Origin: Heliocidaris erythrogramma | Lineage: Eukaryota; Echinodermata; Echinoidea; Camarodonta; Echinometridae | Direction: 5' to 3' | Length of the DNA stretch: 64,000 nt | Assembly (NCBI GenBank): GCA_025617745.1 | Contig: CM046873.1 | Span: 25,589,547-25,653,546 of the forward strand | Shown here: piece by piece, positions 1 to 10,427 of the stretch | Layout: every line of letters starts with the position of its first letter | How positions within the stretch are numbered: the first letter of the stretch is position 1 | Program-made: the position numbers and the translations under genes | The notes under the pieces: generated by a model | Database searches by the model: none | What the model saw: only the letters and a program-made list of their open reading frames with translations | What the model was told of the DNA's origin: nothing

Positions 1-690
1 ATATTGAAAAGAATGTGGCGCGATTTCCCTTGCACGTTTCTTCCATCGCGATGGGTACGCTCTACTTTTAATTCTATGCCGAAATGACGTCGAAGCTTAT
101 CTTCCGCTATTGCGATGCAATCTTCTCTTTGCTCTGGTTTCGACGGATAGGTGGTGCAGCTGGTCCGGATCCAGTGTCAGGTTGGGCCTGAGGTTGATGC
201 CGACGAGACGAATATGGTTTCTCAAGGAGAAGCGTTTGCTCTTGTTTGCCGCTATCTCGTTCTTATCTGCATCGGTGCGAAGTTTTGTCACTTCTCCCTC
301 TAGCTCTCTTATTTTCATTTCCAGACGTTGCTGCTTTTCTTAAAGATCATTTACCCGTTGCCGTTCGAATTCAAGAGAAACCCCCCAAATTTCTTCGACT
401 GACTTAAGCTTCTCAACGAAACTTTCCACACCCTGCTCGATCATGACCTCGAATTTCTTCATTGATGACTCAAAGAATCCCTCAGGTTTAGAAACTTGTA
501 GCTGATTGGGGGTTCAGTCACAGGTACGGTGCACTGATGCGAAGTAGCAGCAGCGGGAGCTGCGACGCCTTTGTCACCATTCGCGTTCTTCGAATTCCTG
601 GGTATGGGACTCGAAGCTCCATGCATTTCCTTTTGGTCATGGGTTTTGGGTGAAAATGGGTTTGGCCGCTTACCGTTTCTGTATACCATA
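1..690 (-). mobile_element. L1-like LINE ORF1 remnant
   Basis: Read on the minus strand, about 480 down to 1 gives an ORF1-like protein of the L1 (Transposase_22) type. A coiled-coil segment (KKFEVMIEQGVESFVEKLKS, then EKQQRLEMKIRELEGEV) leads into NKSKRFSLRNHIRLVGI, which matches the family's 'RRNNLRIIGI'-type entry to its RRM. The last codons before the window edge read VERTHRDGRNVQGKSRHILF, close to the conserved 'ERAHRVG' block of L1 ORF1. In the family this protein binds RNA in the retrotransposition particle. The copy is dead: a TAA stop lies at about 343-345, and the frame changes between the RRM entry and the end. The N-terminal part (459-689) is in another frame. The element continues left of the window. 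A piece of the TIR found at 5.2 kb lies at about 712-770. Confidence 0.7.
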
Positions 691-829
691 TCAGTTGGCA
701 GTCCGGGGAGCGTCTTTTTTTTCTGTCAGGACCTGCACCACCGACAAGAGAGGGCAGTATTTGAGCTGTTTGCATCTCTGGAATTACAGCTGAAAACTGT
801 CATCATGGGCAGATGACTCAAAATTATAC

Positions 830-1690
830 ATTTCGCCTCCGAGGAGGCGCCACTTGCCACTTCCCAGTTGTGCTCTGAATGAATTATTGATGCACACAGC
901 TTTCTTCGGCCTTAATTTAAAAAGATATATAATTCAATAGTCAAAGCATTATTTTAAGAAAAATCATTTAAATAAATTTAACAAAACGTACTTCAAAATA
1001 AATTTTATATCTTCAATTTTCTATAGTGAAAACCTCAGTCAGATACAATTTATAACTATTGAGTTATTAACGATCAAAAGTGGCATTTTTGCACCCCGTA
1101 AAATTTGCAATGGACTACCATATAATTATTAGAAAACATGTCGTAATATCGTCCAGTGCAGTAATGTATTTGTAAAGGTAAATTAGACCATTCCTACATA
1201 ACAGTCATCATGATTATTAGAATTCATTACGGTACTTACAACATGCTAGACCGTAGAATTCTGTAGTGCAGTTACATTGATATCCTGTCAAAGTCTCAGT
1301 ACAATTCCCTCCATTCATTGAACAAAATCTCCAGAATTTGAGGCACCGCTAACAAATGGCTATTTCTGGAAAAAAGGGGCACCTACAACTGGAAAAATAT
1401 ACCATACCTAAACATTGGCATATATACCCTACATTGTGATTTCAATTATGTTTCTCTCTTACGTTCTCTAATATAATTCACTTAAGAATCAAAGTTTGCA
1501 GTTGGGTTTGATGACCTATATATTAATGTGCGAGCGAGCGAAGCGTGCAAGCATGTGAGGCTGCATGGTGATAATAACATATTATAAAAAGGAAAAACCC
1601 TGTCCCGAAAGGTTTTTAAACATAATCTCGGCATGAGAGACTGAAAAGACCTCTAATAAGTAACATAACAATATCATAATATAGATATGA
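830..1690. other. AT-rich stretch, no gene seen
   Basis: No long open frame, RNA gene or repeat of known type seen. A short 'gcgagcgagcgaagcg' motif near 1530 recurs near 5090 and 41775 inside the foldback elements, so the right part may be element-derived. Confidence 0.5.
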
Positions 1691-1696
1691 GCAAGC

Positions 1697-1981
1697 GTAG
1701 CGACAACTACCCCTCCCCCCCCCCCCAGATACCACCCCCTAGGACAACTACCCCCGGAAAACTACCCCCTGGACAACTACCCCTGGACACCTACCACCGG
1801 ACAACTACCCTCTAGGACAACCAACCTCTAGGACAACTACCCCCCGGACAACTCCCCCCCCCCCCCCAGGCAACTACCCTCTAGGACAACCACGCTCTAG
1901 GACAACCACCCCCTGGCACAACTACCCCCTGGACAACTACCCCCTAGGACAAGTACCCCCCCCCCCCCCCCCCCCCCCCCC
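1697..1981 (-). repeat. Left minisatellite arm
   Basis: Tandem degenerate units of about 13-18 bp (consensus CTAGGACAACTACCCCC), ending in a run of about 30 C. It is the reverse complement of the array at 5150-7680. Confidence 0.9.
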
Positions 1982-2167
1982 ACGCCGGACGCGTGTTTTC
2001 GTCTTCCACCCTAACGTAAGCAATTTCGCGAAAAAAAATCATGCAAGTGCTCTGGTGAAAGAGTCTAAGTCGTCAGTGCACATAGTTGTGCACGATCATA
2101 CAGCCAGCCTGGGAAGCTGAGAAAGGGGGAAAAAATAAAATACATAAGAAAAGAGAAGCTAGAGGTA

Positions 2168-2344
2168 CAGTGGAAACTCAGTATAACAAAGGTCTTTGGG
2201 ACCATCAAAATTGCCTTGTTATAGGAGGAATCTCGTTATATCAGGATTAAAAAACAAGAGATTATAAGGAGCTTGGTCCGGTATATTACCTTGTCATATC
2301 AGGAATATTGTTATATCAGACCTCTTTATACTGAGTTTCCACTG
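2168..2344. mobile_element. 177-bp MITE, CAGTGGAAMCTC family, TA target
   Basis: Ends CAGTGGAAACTCAGTATAA and its complement, flanked by TA on both sides. A relative lies at 30474-30643. TA duplication and CAGTGGAA-type ends suggest a Tc1/mariner or pogo-type non-autonomous element; the family is inference. Confidence 0.8.
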
Positions 2345-2795
2345 TAGATGGAAGGAAAAACAAGGAAATACATGAGGAAAGAGAATAGGATAGATGGAAG
2401 GTAAGACAAAGAAAAAATAAGGAAAAGGGAGAGGATAGATGGAAGGAAAAACAAAGAAATACATAAGGAAAGAGAAGAGGATAGATTAAGGAAACAAAGA
2501 AATACATAAAGAAAAGGAAGAGGATCGATGAAAGGAAAAAAACAAAGAAATACATAAGGAAAGAGAAGATAATAGAAATACAAGGAAAGAGAAGAGGATA
2601 AATGGAAGGAAAAGCAAAGAGAACAGGAAAGATGTATTATGTATTTCTTTGTTTTACCTTCCATCTATCCTCTTCTCTTTCCTTCCATCCATCCTCTCCT
2701 CTTTCCTTATGTATTTCTTTGTTTTTTCCTTCCATCTATCATATTCTCCTTCCTTATGTATTTCTTTGTTTTTCCCTCCATCTATCTCTAGCTGC
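2340..2795. repeat. Inverted minisatellite arrays
   Basis: Purine-rich units of about 30-40 bp (GATAGATGGAAGGAAAAACA and variants) to about 2630, then their reverse complement to about 2790, predicting a long hairpin. Confidence 0.8.
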
Positions 2796-3149
2796 TCTTT
2801 TGAAATGTATTTCACTTTTCCCCTTACTACCAACTTCCCTGGCTGGTTGGTTGTAACATGCACAATAATATGTGTAGCGCATATAGTTACAACAGGGATG
2901 TGCGCTGACGACTTAGACTCTTTCACCAGAGCACTTGTATGATTTTTTCGCGAAATTGCCTACGCTACGATGTAAAACGAAAATACGTCCCGGACAACTA
3001 CCCCCAGACAACTCTTTAGGACACCTTCTTGACAAATACCACCTAAGGGAGCTACCACCGGGACATTAACGACTTATGGTAATTATTAATCTGACAACAA
3101 CCAACATACTCTCACCCATGGCATAGGTCAACTATCCCCCAAAACAGTT

Positions 3150-5150
3150 ACAACTCCCAGGTACTCGTTGGCATTTAAACTGATTTCGGCCAGGGGAGGA
3201 CGGACGTGGAGGGGGGGGGGGGGGGGGGGGGGTGACCAACAATCAGTAAGGATATAATGAGTATCCAGAGGATAATCCCACGTAAGAAAGTTTTGGAAAT
3301 CTGGTTATAAATAGAAGGATTTTGCAGCAGTATAATGATAAAATTCACCTCACCACGTGAGTTAAAGGGAGTGGGAAGTCGTAATCCATGGGCCTGACCA
3401 GTTGGCCTGACTCGGGGAAATTCGGATACAATCAGGTCCAATCGTGCGTTACCGAAGGAATGTTATTGCCGAATTCCTCGCGTGATCGTTAACTCGGATC
3501 CCTACATACGTAACCGACCAATGAGATTCAAATACTGGAATAAAGAACGCGCGATCTTGTTTACTCAAATTTGGGTCAAAGTGCGAACTTTTATTAGCTG
3601 CGCGCGATAAATTGAAGTCGCTTTGAACTTTGATCCAGAGAAAGGAGCAGCCAACTTTAAAACCGCCCATAGATTGCGACTTGTCGCTCCCTTTAAATGT
3701 GTCTATACCCATGAGCACCGGGGGGGGGGGGAGAATTTCTATGATATATTCAATATTAAGTAACAATTGGTAACGGTATAAAAGGTTGCTCTCCCACAGT
3801 AAGATCTTCTGGAAATTTGAGGGTTACAACCAAGGGTTTTAGTGAGTATAAGTAGGCCTATGCATTTTTACGAATAATAATCTTGCCGTGTTTCCTACTA
3901 AAAAGGCGAACTTAAAATAACAACGGTAAAATTCAGACAGAATCTATGGCCCCAAATGATAATTATAACTGTCACTTGTATAGCGCATAATCAATTAAAA
4001 ACTGCTGTATGCGCTTTAGAGCTATCCAAGATTATTACAATACCAACAAATATGTCTTTTGATTCCTCTTAATAACAGTTACTGAAAAAATACACAGAAA
4101 GTGAAACATACAAAAAAGATTAATTCCGGGAAATTATGTCGTGTGTATACATGATTTTCTTTCTTTTTCAATTAATTTTCCCAATTTTGTTCTTAGTGTC
4201 AGGTATTTTAATACAAGATTTTGTCGAATTTTGCACAAATTGATTGAAATTTTTGCCGAAATTTGCCAGAACTTTGCCCAAATTCTATTTTCTTCCAAAA
4301 ATAGGGGGCCCCAAATGCCGATGAAATGAGCGTGTCAAAATTGTGTTGTTTCATAATAATCTTATGCGTCTCAAAAGTGTGAAGATCTGATTATTCTCTC
4401 CGTGATTATGATAGTGTTTTTGATGGAATAAATGTTTCAAAAGTCACTATGCTAGTATTAAAAAAATTTCTTAATAGTCAAAAGGCATAATTTTCCGAAC
4501 ATTGTGATCTAGGTTGCTTCCTCATCCATCTTAACATGGTTGTATACCCCATACTATTTTTTAAATCGACCAACCACAATGCTAGTTTCCTTTAATACTC
4601 GATTACTGTAGAGTACGTGAGGGAGAGGGGTGGGAGTGTGACAAACGGCTGGAATATTTGTTTTCCTTCCCGTCCCCCCTTAATTGTTGACTATGCAAAA
4701 CATCCAATAGAGAGTTGATATTGCACATGGGAATACCTGCCTTTATGCATTGAAGAAATCTAAGGCAATATTTCACAATTAAGAGTAGGAGTAGTCAATA
4801 CCCCCCCCCCCCCAGAAAACAACAACAACAACAAACAAACAAACACAAAAACAAAAACAAACAATTTTTTTTTAAATGATAGTATATGTATAAACTAGTT
4901 TTTGTTGTTGTTTTTTTTAATGTAATAAACTAAGTTTTATTGTTGGAAGTTGGAGTAGGAACAATTAAGCGAGCAAGCATGAGCGAAAACCAACACTTCT
5001 CTTTTAATAAAATTTGGTATATTACCTGGGCTTTATTGTTGCAGGTCGGGGCAGAAATTTTGCTAAAGGCCATATTAATTCTATTTTGGCGAGCGAGCGT
5101 AGCGACCGAGCACAAACTTGTTCAATGTGATGTTAATTTAGGGTACTTTT
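3150..5150. other. Inner part of foldback copy 1, non-coding
   Basis: No convincing gene. Poly-G runs at about 3212-3231 and 3721-3730 and a poly-C run at 4801-4812. The blocks at about 3240-3290 and 4530-5120 recur at 41.02-41.07 and 41.24-41.82 kb, so this is element interior, with extra sequence (about 3300-4500) absent from the second copy. Confidence 0.6.
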
Positions 5151-7685
5151 CCTAAAGGATGGTTGTCCTGGGGTACCTTTCCGGGGGGTAGTTAGTTGTC
5201 CTAGAGGGTGGTTGCCCTAGGGGGTAGTTGTCCGGGGGCTATATTTCTTTCTGTCAGGACTTGAGCCACCCGACGAGAGAGGGCAGTATTTGAGCGTCAA
5301 GAGGGATGACAATACGGTTTATTCCGTCAATACTAGTCGGCATGAATATTCATGAAGAATAAATTGTAGGGATATAATAAAAATGAGCGAACCAGTCTCG
5401 CAGTTCCTTGTGTGGCGCATTCGGATTCATGTTTTGCTCGTCATGAAGGAATCACTAGTTCGAGTCTCGGCAGGGTAAGGGGTGTTAGAATTTAGGAAAT
5501 TATCATTGACAACATTCTCTTTTGCTGAAATAAAGTAAGGTGAAACTGAGAGAAAATACAAGTCTTAAAGTGGTAGGCTCTCTCTCAAAGTCTCCAAAAC
5601 GGGACTTCTTGACGCACAAATACTGCCCTCTCTTGTCAGTGGCGCAAATCCTGACTGAAAAAAAAATACGCGTCTGGGAGTAAGTGTCCTAAAGGGTGGT
5701 TGTCCTAGGGGGTAGTTGTCGGGAGGGGGTAGTTGTCCGAGGGGTAGTTGTCCTAGAGGGTGGTTGTCCTAGAGGGTAGTTGTCTGGGTGTAGTTGTCCA
5801 GGGGATAGTTGTCCGAGGGGTAGTTGTCCTAGAGGGTGGTTGTCCTAGAGGATAGTTGTCGGGGGTAGTTGCCCGGGGGTAGTTGTCCAGGGGGTAGCTG
5901 TCCGGGGGAGGGGGTAGTTGTCCGGGGGTAGTTGTCCTAGAGGGTGGTTGTCTTAGAGGGTAGTTGTCTGGGGGTAGTTGTCCTAGAGTGTGGTTGTCCT
6001 AGGGGGTAGTTGTCCGGGGGTAGTTGTCCTAGAGGGTGGTTGCCCTAGGGGGTAGTTAGTAAGGGGGTAATCATCCTAGAGGGTAATTGTCCCGGGGGGT
6101 AGTCGTCCTAGGGGGTGGTTGCCCTAGGGGGTAGTTGTCCTAGAGGCTGGTTTCCTAGGGATGGTTATCCGGGGGGGGGGGTGTTGTCCAGGGGGTAGCT
6201 GTCCGGGGGGAGGAGGTAGTTGTCCGGGGGTAGTTGTCCTAGAGGGTGGTTGTCTTAGAGGGTAGTTGTCTGGGGGTAGTTGTCCTAGAGTGTGGTTGTC
6301 CTAGGGGGTAGTTGTCCGGGGGTAGTTGTCCTAGAGGGTGGTTGCCCTAGGGGGTAGTTGGTCGGGGGGGGGGGGGGGGGGTAATCATCCTAGAGGGTAA
6401 TTGTCCCGGGGGGTAGTCGTCCTAGGGGGTGGTTGTCCTAGGGGGTAGTTCTAGAGGGTAGTTGTCCTAAAGGCTGGTTAGGGTGTGGTTGTCCTAGAGT
6501 GCAGTTGTCCGGGGGTAGTTGTCCTAGGGGGTAGTTATCTGTGGGGTAGTTGTCCGGGGGTAGTTGTCCTAGAGGGTGGTTGCCCTAGGGGGTAGTTAGT
6601 AAGGGGGTAATCATCCTAGAGGGTAATTGTCCCGGGGGGTAGTCGTCCTAGGGGGTGGTCGCCCTAGGGGGATAGTTGTCCTAGAGGCTGGTTATCCTAG
6701 GGATGGTTATCCGGGGGGGGGGGGGGGGTGTTGTCCAGGGGGTAGTTGTCCTAGAGGGTAGTTGTCTTAGAGGGTAGTTGTCTGGGGGTAATCATCCTAG
6801 AGGGTAATTGTCCCGGGGGGTAGTCGTCCTAGGGGTGGTTGCCCTAGGGGTAGTTCTAGGGGGTAATTGTCCTAAAGGCTGGTTAGGGTGTGGTTGTCCT
6901 AGAGTGTAGTTGTCCGGGGGTAGTTGTCCTAGGGGGTAGTTATCTGTGGGGTAGTTGTTCGGGGGTAGTTGTCCTAGAGTGTGGTTGCCCTAGGGGGTAG
7001 TTAGTAAGGGGGTAATCATCCTAGAGGGTAATTGTCCCGGGGGTAGTCGTCCTAGGGGGTGGTTGCCCTAGGGGGTAGTTCTAGGGGGTAATTGTCCTAA
7101 AGGCTGGTTAGGGTGTGGTTGTCCTAGAGTGTAGTTGTCCGGGGGTAGTTGTCCTAGGGGGTAGTTATCTGTGGGGTAGTTGTTCGGGGGTAGTTGTCCT
7201 AGAGGGTGGTTGCCCTAGGGGGTAGTTAGTAAGGGGGTAACCATCCTAGTGGGTAATTGTCCGGGGGGTAGTCGTCCTAGGGGGTGGTTGCCCTAGGGGG
7301 TAGTTGTCCTAAAGGCTGGTTATCCTAGGGATGGTTATCCGGGGGGTGTTGTTTAGGGGGTAGGTGTCCTAGAGGGTGGTTGTCTTAGAGGGTAGTTGTC
7401 TGGGGGTAGTTGTCCTAGAGTGTAGTTGTCCTAGGGGGTAGTTGTCCGGGGGTAGTTGTCCTAGGGGGTAGTTATCTGTGGGGTAGTTGTCCGGGGGTAG
7501 TTGTCCTAGAGGGTGGTTGCCCTAGGGGGTAGTTGGTCGGGGGGTAATCATCCTAGAGGGTAATTGTCCCAGGGGGTAGTCGTCCTAGGGGGTGGTTGCC
7601 CTAGGGGGTAGTTGTCCTAGAGGCTGGTTATCCTAGGGATGGTTATCCGGGGGGTGTTGTGCAGGGGGTAGGTGTCCGGATACGC
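5150..7685 (+). repeat. Right minisatellite arm, about 2.5 kb
   Basis: Long array of degenerate units such as GGGGGTAGTTGTCCTAGAG with GGTGGTTGTCC and GGTAATCATCC variants. Higher-order blocks repeat, for example around 5990-6160, 6290-6470 and 6540-6700. It is interrupted by the 436-bp TIR element at 5239 and ends at 'ggtgtccggatacgcg' near 7685. Confidence 0.95.
5239..5674 (+). mobile_element. 436-bp TIR element with tRNA-like core, copy A
   Basis: The TIRs are about 70 bp. Both contain GAGAGGGCAGTATTTG followed by GCGTCAAG, and the right end reads GACGCGTATTTTTTTTT on the complement. Inside, 5415-5475 reads like a tRNA-derived promoter: an A-box-like TGGCGCATTCGGATT and a B-box-like AGTTCGAGTCTCG. 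A near-identical copy lies at 41881-42314. It sits inside the minisatellite arm. It behaves as a non-autonomous DNA element carrying a SINE-like core. Confidence 0.75.
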
Positions 7686-7689
7686 GTTT

Positions 7690-8560
7690 TTAGCAATAAA
7701 ATAAAGGGAGCACTTATCACAGAGTATGGGGGCAATTATAGAATTGGAGAAGGGGCACTTGTTATAATATAAACGATATTTATAGAAGGGAAGGAGCACT
7801 TCTTACAAAGGAAAAGCACAGTTTTCAAGGAAGGAGGGGCATCTCTCAGATTTTAATGGTAATAAAATCAAATTGTAAGAATGCGGAACGGGCAGCGGTA
7901 TAAAGGAAAGGGGACATTATCTCAAGTAAAAGGAACACTTTCCTATGTAAAAGGGGATACTTCTTTGATACCCAAATTCGTGAAATATTGGGGAAACTGT
8001 ACCCACACACCCCCCCCCCCCCCCATAGCGCCTGATTTTAAATAATCCTAAAACTTCTCCAAACTGTTGATGCGTCATTCTAAATCCTGCAAGAAGACTC
8101 ATGAAGAAGATGTATTAAAAGAGCCATTTTGGAGAATGCTGTACAGTCACGAGAAGTCTCCTCGTGAAAATATCTGAGCTTGTTTTCTACACTTTGTTTA
8201 TAATACCATGTTTTAATAAGCCTACATTTTGCATTAACTGTGAATTAAAGAGGCGGGGATGCAATGGCCATTTGTACCAATGAAAAACACGTTGGACATG
8301 GATGAGCGATTTTGATATATCAATTTGGAAATATCGGGATTTTCATATCATATCTTTAGCATTTTAAATGCATTTTAAGGAGGAATGGCCACTACTAGAA
8401 TTTACTACTACAATTCTATCAATTTGATCAATAACTGATTGATATAGAAATGATTTCATATTTGTACAGGCAATCCCCCCTCCCCGAAATGATTTACGCC
8501 AGTGGTGCATTCCCATATACACATTTCTGTGTCTAAGCATGAGATTGTGTAATTTTTTTA
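7690..8560. other. Intergenic, no gene seen
   Basis: AT-rich unique-looking sequence with a C run at about 8010-8024. The stretch from about 8500 on aligns with about 43160-43260 downstream of gene copy 2. Confidence 0.4.
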
Positions 8561-8561
8561 T

Positions 8562-8720
8562 CATTTGGATGATCCCAAAGCATCACACATCAATTATCAT
8601 GTAGACATGATCAACCTCTCCCAATTGCTTCGAGACAGTTTCTTTCACAGTTTAATAATTGCATGACCAAAACTAAACTTCATCTTGAAGATCTGTACAT
8701 ATTTGGGTCATTTGTAGCAT
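8562..8720. repeat. Conserved block shared with gene copy 2 region
   Basis: The segment containing TTTCTTTCACAG, TTGCATGACCAAAACTAAA and ATATTTGGGTCATT recurs at about 10160-10300 and 43250-43405. All three lie on the 3' side of the short-exon clusters of gene copies 1 and 2. No stable reading frame was found; it could be 3'UTR or intron carried in the duplication. Confidence 0.6.
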
Positions 8721-8814
8721 GTACTACCCACCTCTCACTTGAGTAATGTTATTTACCAATTTCAGTGCCGGTGCGATGCCAGGTACGTGGGCCGTACTTC
8801 TTAGCAGTTGGCTG

Positions 8815-9095
8815 ATAATAATAACAATAATATTGGATATTTATATAGCGCTCATATCCACCAATGGTGCTCAAGGCGCTCCAATATTACCCTGGCTTTA
8901 GCCCAGCTGCCCTATAAGGCGCTGAAAGCATTCAAGGAATAAATTCTTACCAGGTACCCATTTACTACACCTGGGTGGAGAGTGGCAAATGTAGATTAAT
9001 GTCTTGCCAAAGGACATTAGTGCCGCGGAGGGACTCGAACCGTGGACCATGAGATCCACAGTCCGGTGACGTATCCAATAAATCACGACACCTCT
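8815..9095 (-). mobile_element. tRNA-derived SINE
   Basis: On the minus strand the head (about 9095-9024) is tRNA-like, with B box GGTTCGAGTCC. It is followed by a body with TCCTTTGGCAAGACATTAA and CACCCAGGTGTAGTAAATGG, and a tail GCGCTATATAAATATCC plus ATT repeats. This layout is typical of invertebrate tRNA-type SINEs (Pol III transcribed, mobilised by LINEs). Confidence 0.8.
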
Positions 9096-9103
9096 ACGCA
9101 TTA

Positions 9104-10090
9104 AACATTAAACAACACGTCCCCTCGACTATTCGGAACCGTACAACCAATCAGCGCACACAGCCCGTCCGTGCCTGCAAATCGGAAACGCACGGTAACA
9201 GACCAAACAGCCGAATGCGATTCAGCGATCGGTCTCCATGTGCTGAACAATGCAGTTTGCTCGCAAAGCTATGCCGACGATCAATTCTCAATTATGTTTT
9301 TACCTTTTATTTAAATCACCAAAAGAAAATTTCGTAATATATTCCTCTGCCGAGATTCGAACTCGCGGTCCTTTCATCGATAGCGCACCAGATTATCAGA
9401 TTGCGCCACACAGAACAGCTGCTCAATGGCCTTGCTTGTTTTATCATATCCCTACAGTTCGTTTTCATGAATATTCATGCCGACTAGTCTTGACGGAATA
9501 AACCGTATAGAGTACCGAAGTGTGACGTCATACCGGCCAAGTTGTCAAGGTTGCTGGTTCTAAACAATTTTGTGCTAAACAATGGCGTGGTGATCACACC
9601 AGCGCCAAACACTGAAATTGCCCGCTCCAGCCCGTTGCTCGAATGACTTCGCGGTGAACCTCATGCGCGGGCTCTGTTGTTTGGAACCAGTATCCTGGAC
9701 GACGAGCGAATATGACGTCAGCACTTCGGTACTCTATTATGACGCATTTGACGCATTAGCGGTAAGGTAAAAAAAAAAAACACGCGTCTCGGGTCAGAAG
9801 CGTAGCGCATTTACGCTTTCTGGCAACCGCCTACATTCAATCGCCCGAACCCCTTTTGTGTAGACAAAAGGAGTTCGTCCAAGCTTTGCGATTCTGAAAC
9901 TACGGCGTCCGGTTTGCGTCCGGGTTGCGTCCGGGTTCATCGAGTATAATATAGTTAATTTCGAGTAATTTGTTACATACCTGCGTGATAACCTGATGAG
10001 TGCAGGTCGAAAAGCTTAGTTATCATGTCTCTTTTTCTTGCCATACTGAAATTTTGTAGTACCAGGAAATTATTTTTATAGGAAACAGAT
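9104..10090 (+). repeat. Interspersed repeat, split copy
   Basis: The same sequence as 25082-25550, but interrupted between about 9297 and 9787 by the TIR element below. Conserved landmarks are CTATTCGGAACCGTACAACC, GCTATGCCGACGATCAATTC and GTGCAGGTCGAAAAGCTT. No coding function seen. Confidence 0.8.
9297..9789 (-). mobile_element. TIR element with tRNA-like core, inserted in repeat
   Basis: The right end reads, on the complement, GACGCGTGTTTTTTTTTTT; the left end is tttttacc. The tRNA-like core lies on the minus strand at about 9420-9350 (TGGCGCAATCTG and GAGTTCGAATCTCGGCAG). The uninterrupted copy at 25082 gives the empty site. It shares its core with 42690-43056 and the ACGCGT end with several elements here. 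Confidence 0.65.
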
Positions 10091-10367
10091 AGGAGATCAT
10101 TTTTGTTCAATGTACTAATCTTCCTGATATACCAGTACTTTCAATATACTTCAAGTATATATTCACTCAAAGCGTCACACATCAATTATTATGTAGACAT
10201 GATCAACCTCTCCCAATTACAGTTTCTTTCACAGTGTAATTGCATGACCAAAACTAAATTTCCTCTTAAAGATCTGTACATATTTGGGTCATTATTTTGG
10301 TACCATGCCCTAACCCAGAAGTGATACAAAGAAAACTATAAGCTTTAGTAGGATATACATCTCTTAC

Positions 10368-10427
10368 TTGATATATTGACGTCTTGTGCGGTTGGAGATG
10401 TAGTGGCTACTGACGTGGTCGAATATC
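10368..10427 (-). CDS. 60-bp type I Ser/Thr exon
   Basis: Acceptor TTTCAG before, donor GTAAGA after. Phase 1-1; encodes YSTTSVATTSPTAQDVNIS. Same length, phase and core (SVATT..P..QDVN) as 11597-11656 and 43468-43527. Confidence 0.6.

Larger units (their letters stand above)
1987..2990. mobile_element. 1-kb TIR element with hairpin interior
   Basis: The ends are inverted repeats of roughly 90-150 bp. The left end starts GGACGCGTGTTTTCG and the reverse complement of the right end starts GGACGTATTTTCG; both continue through AATTTCGCGAAAAA and GTGCTCTGGTGAAAGAGTC. The interior is itself inverted: GGAAGGAAAAACAAAGAAAT units run from about 2340 to 2630, and their complement runs from about 2640 to 2790. 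The right TIR also occurs at 40.85-40.94 kb. No coding capacity; the ORFs here only reflect low-complexity sequence. Confidence 0.75.
1690..7690. mobile_element. Large TU-like foldback element, copy 1
   Basis: A roughly 6-kb block is bounded by minisatellite arms in opposite orientation: CAACTACCCCC units at about 1697-1980 and GGGGGTAGTTGTCC units at about 5150-7680. The inner part (about 2890-5240) recurs at 40.85-41.88 kb between shorter arms of the same kind. Long inverted repeats built of short tandem repeats are the hallmark of foldback transposons; TU elements of sea urchins are the named precedent. No transposase was found, so it is probably non-autonomous. The limits are approximate and the TU assignment is inference from structure. 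Confidence 0.6.

Noticed and set aside
2316-2942. Several long ORFs on both strands rich in Phe, Leu and Ser
   Set aside because: They are translations of inverted low-complexity minisatellites and follow the repeat unit rather than a protein.
3175-3766. Minus-strand ORFs with proline runs
   Set aside because: The proline runs come from poly-G tracts, and the region is foldback-element interior.
5150-7690. CRISPR-like or satellite centromere array
   Set aside because: Units are contiguous and degenerate without spacers, and they flank an element interior in inverted orientation, so foldback arms fit better.
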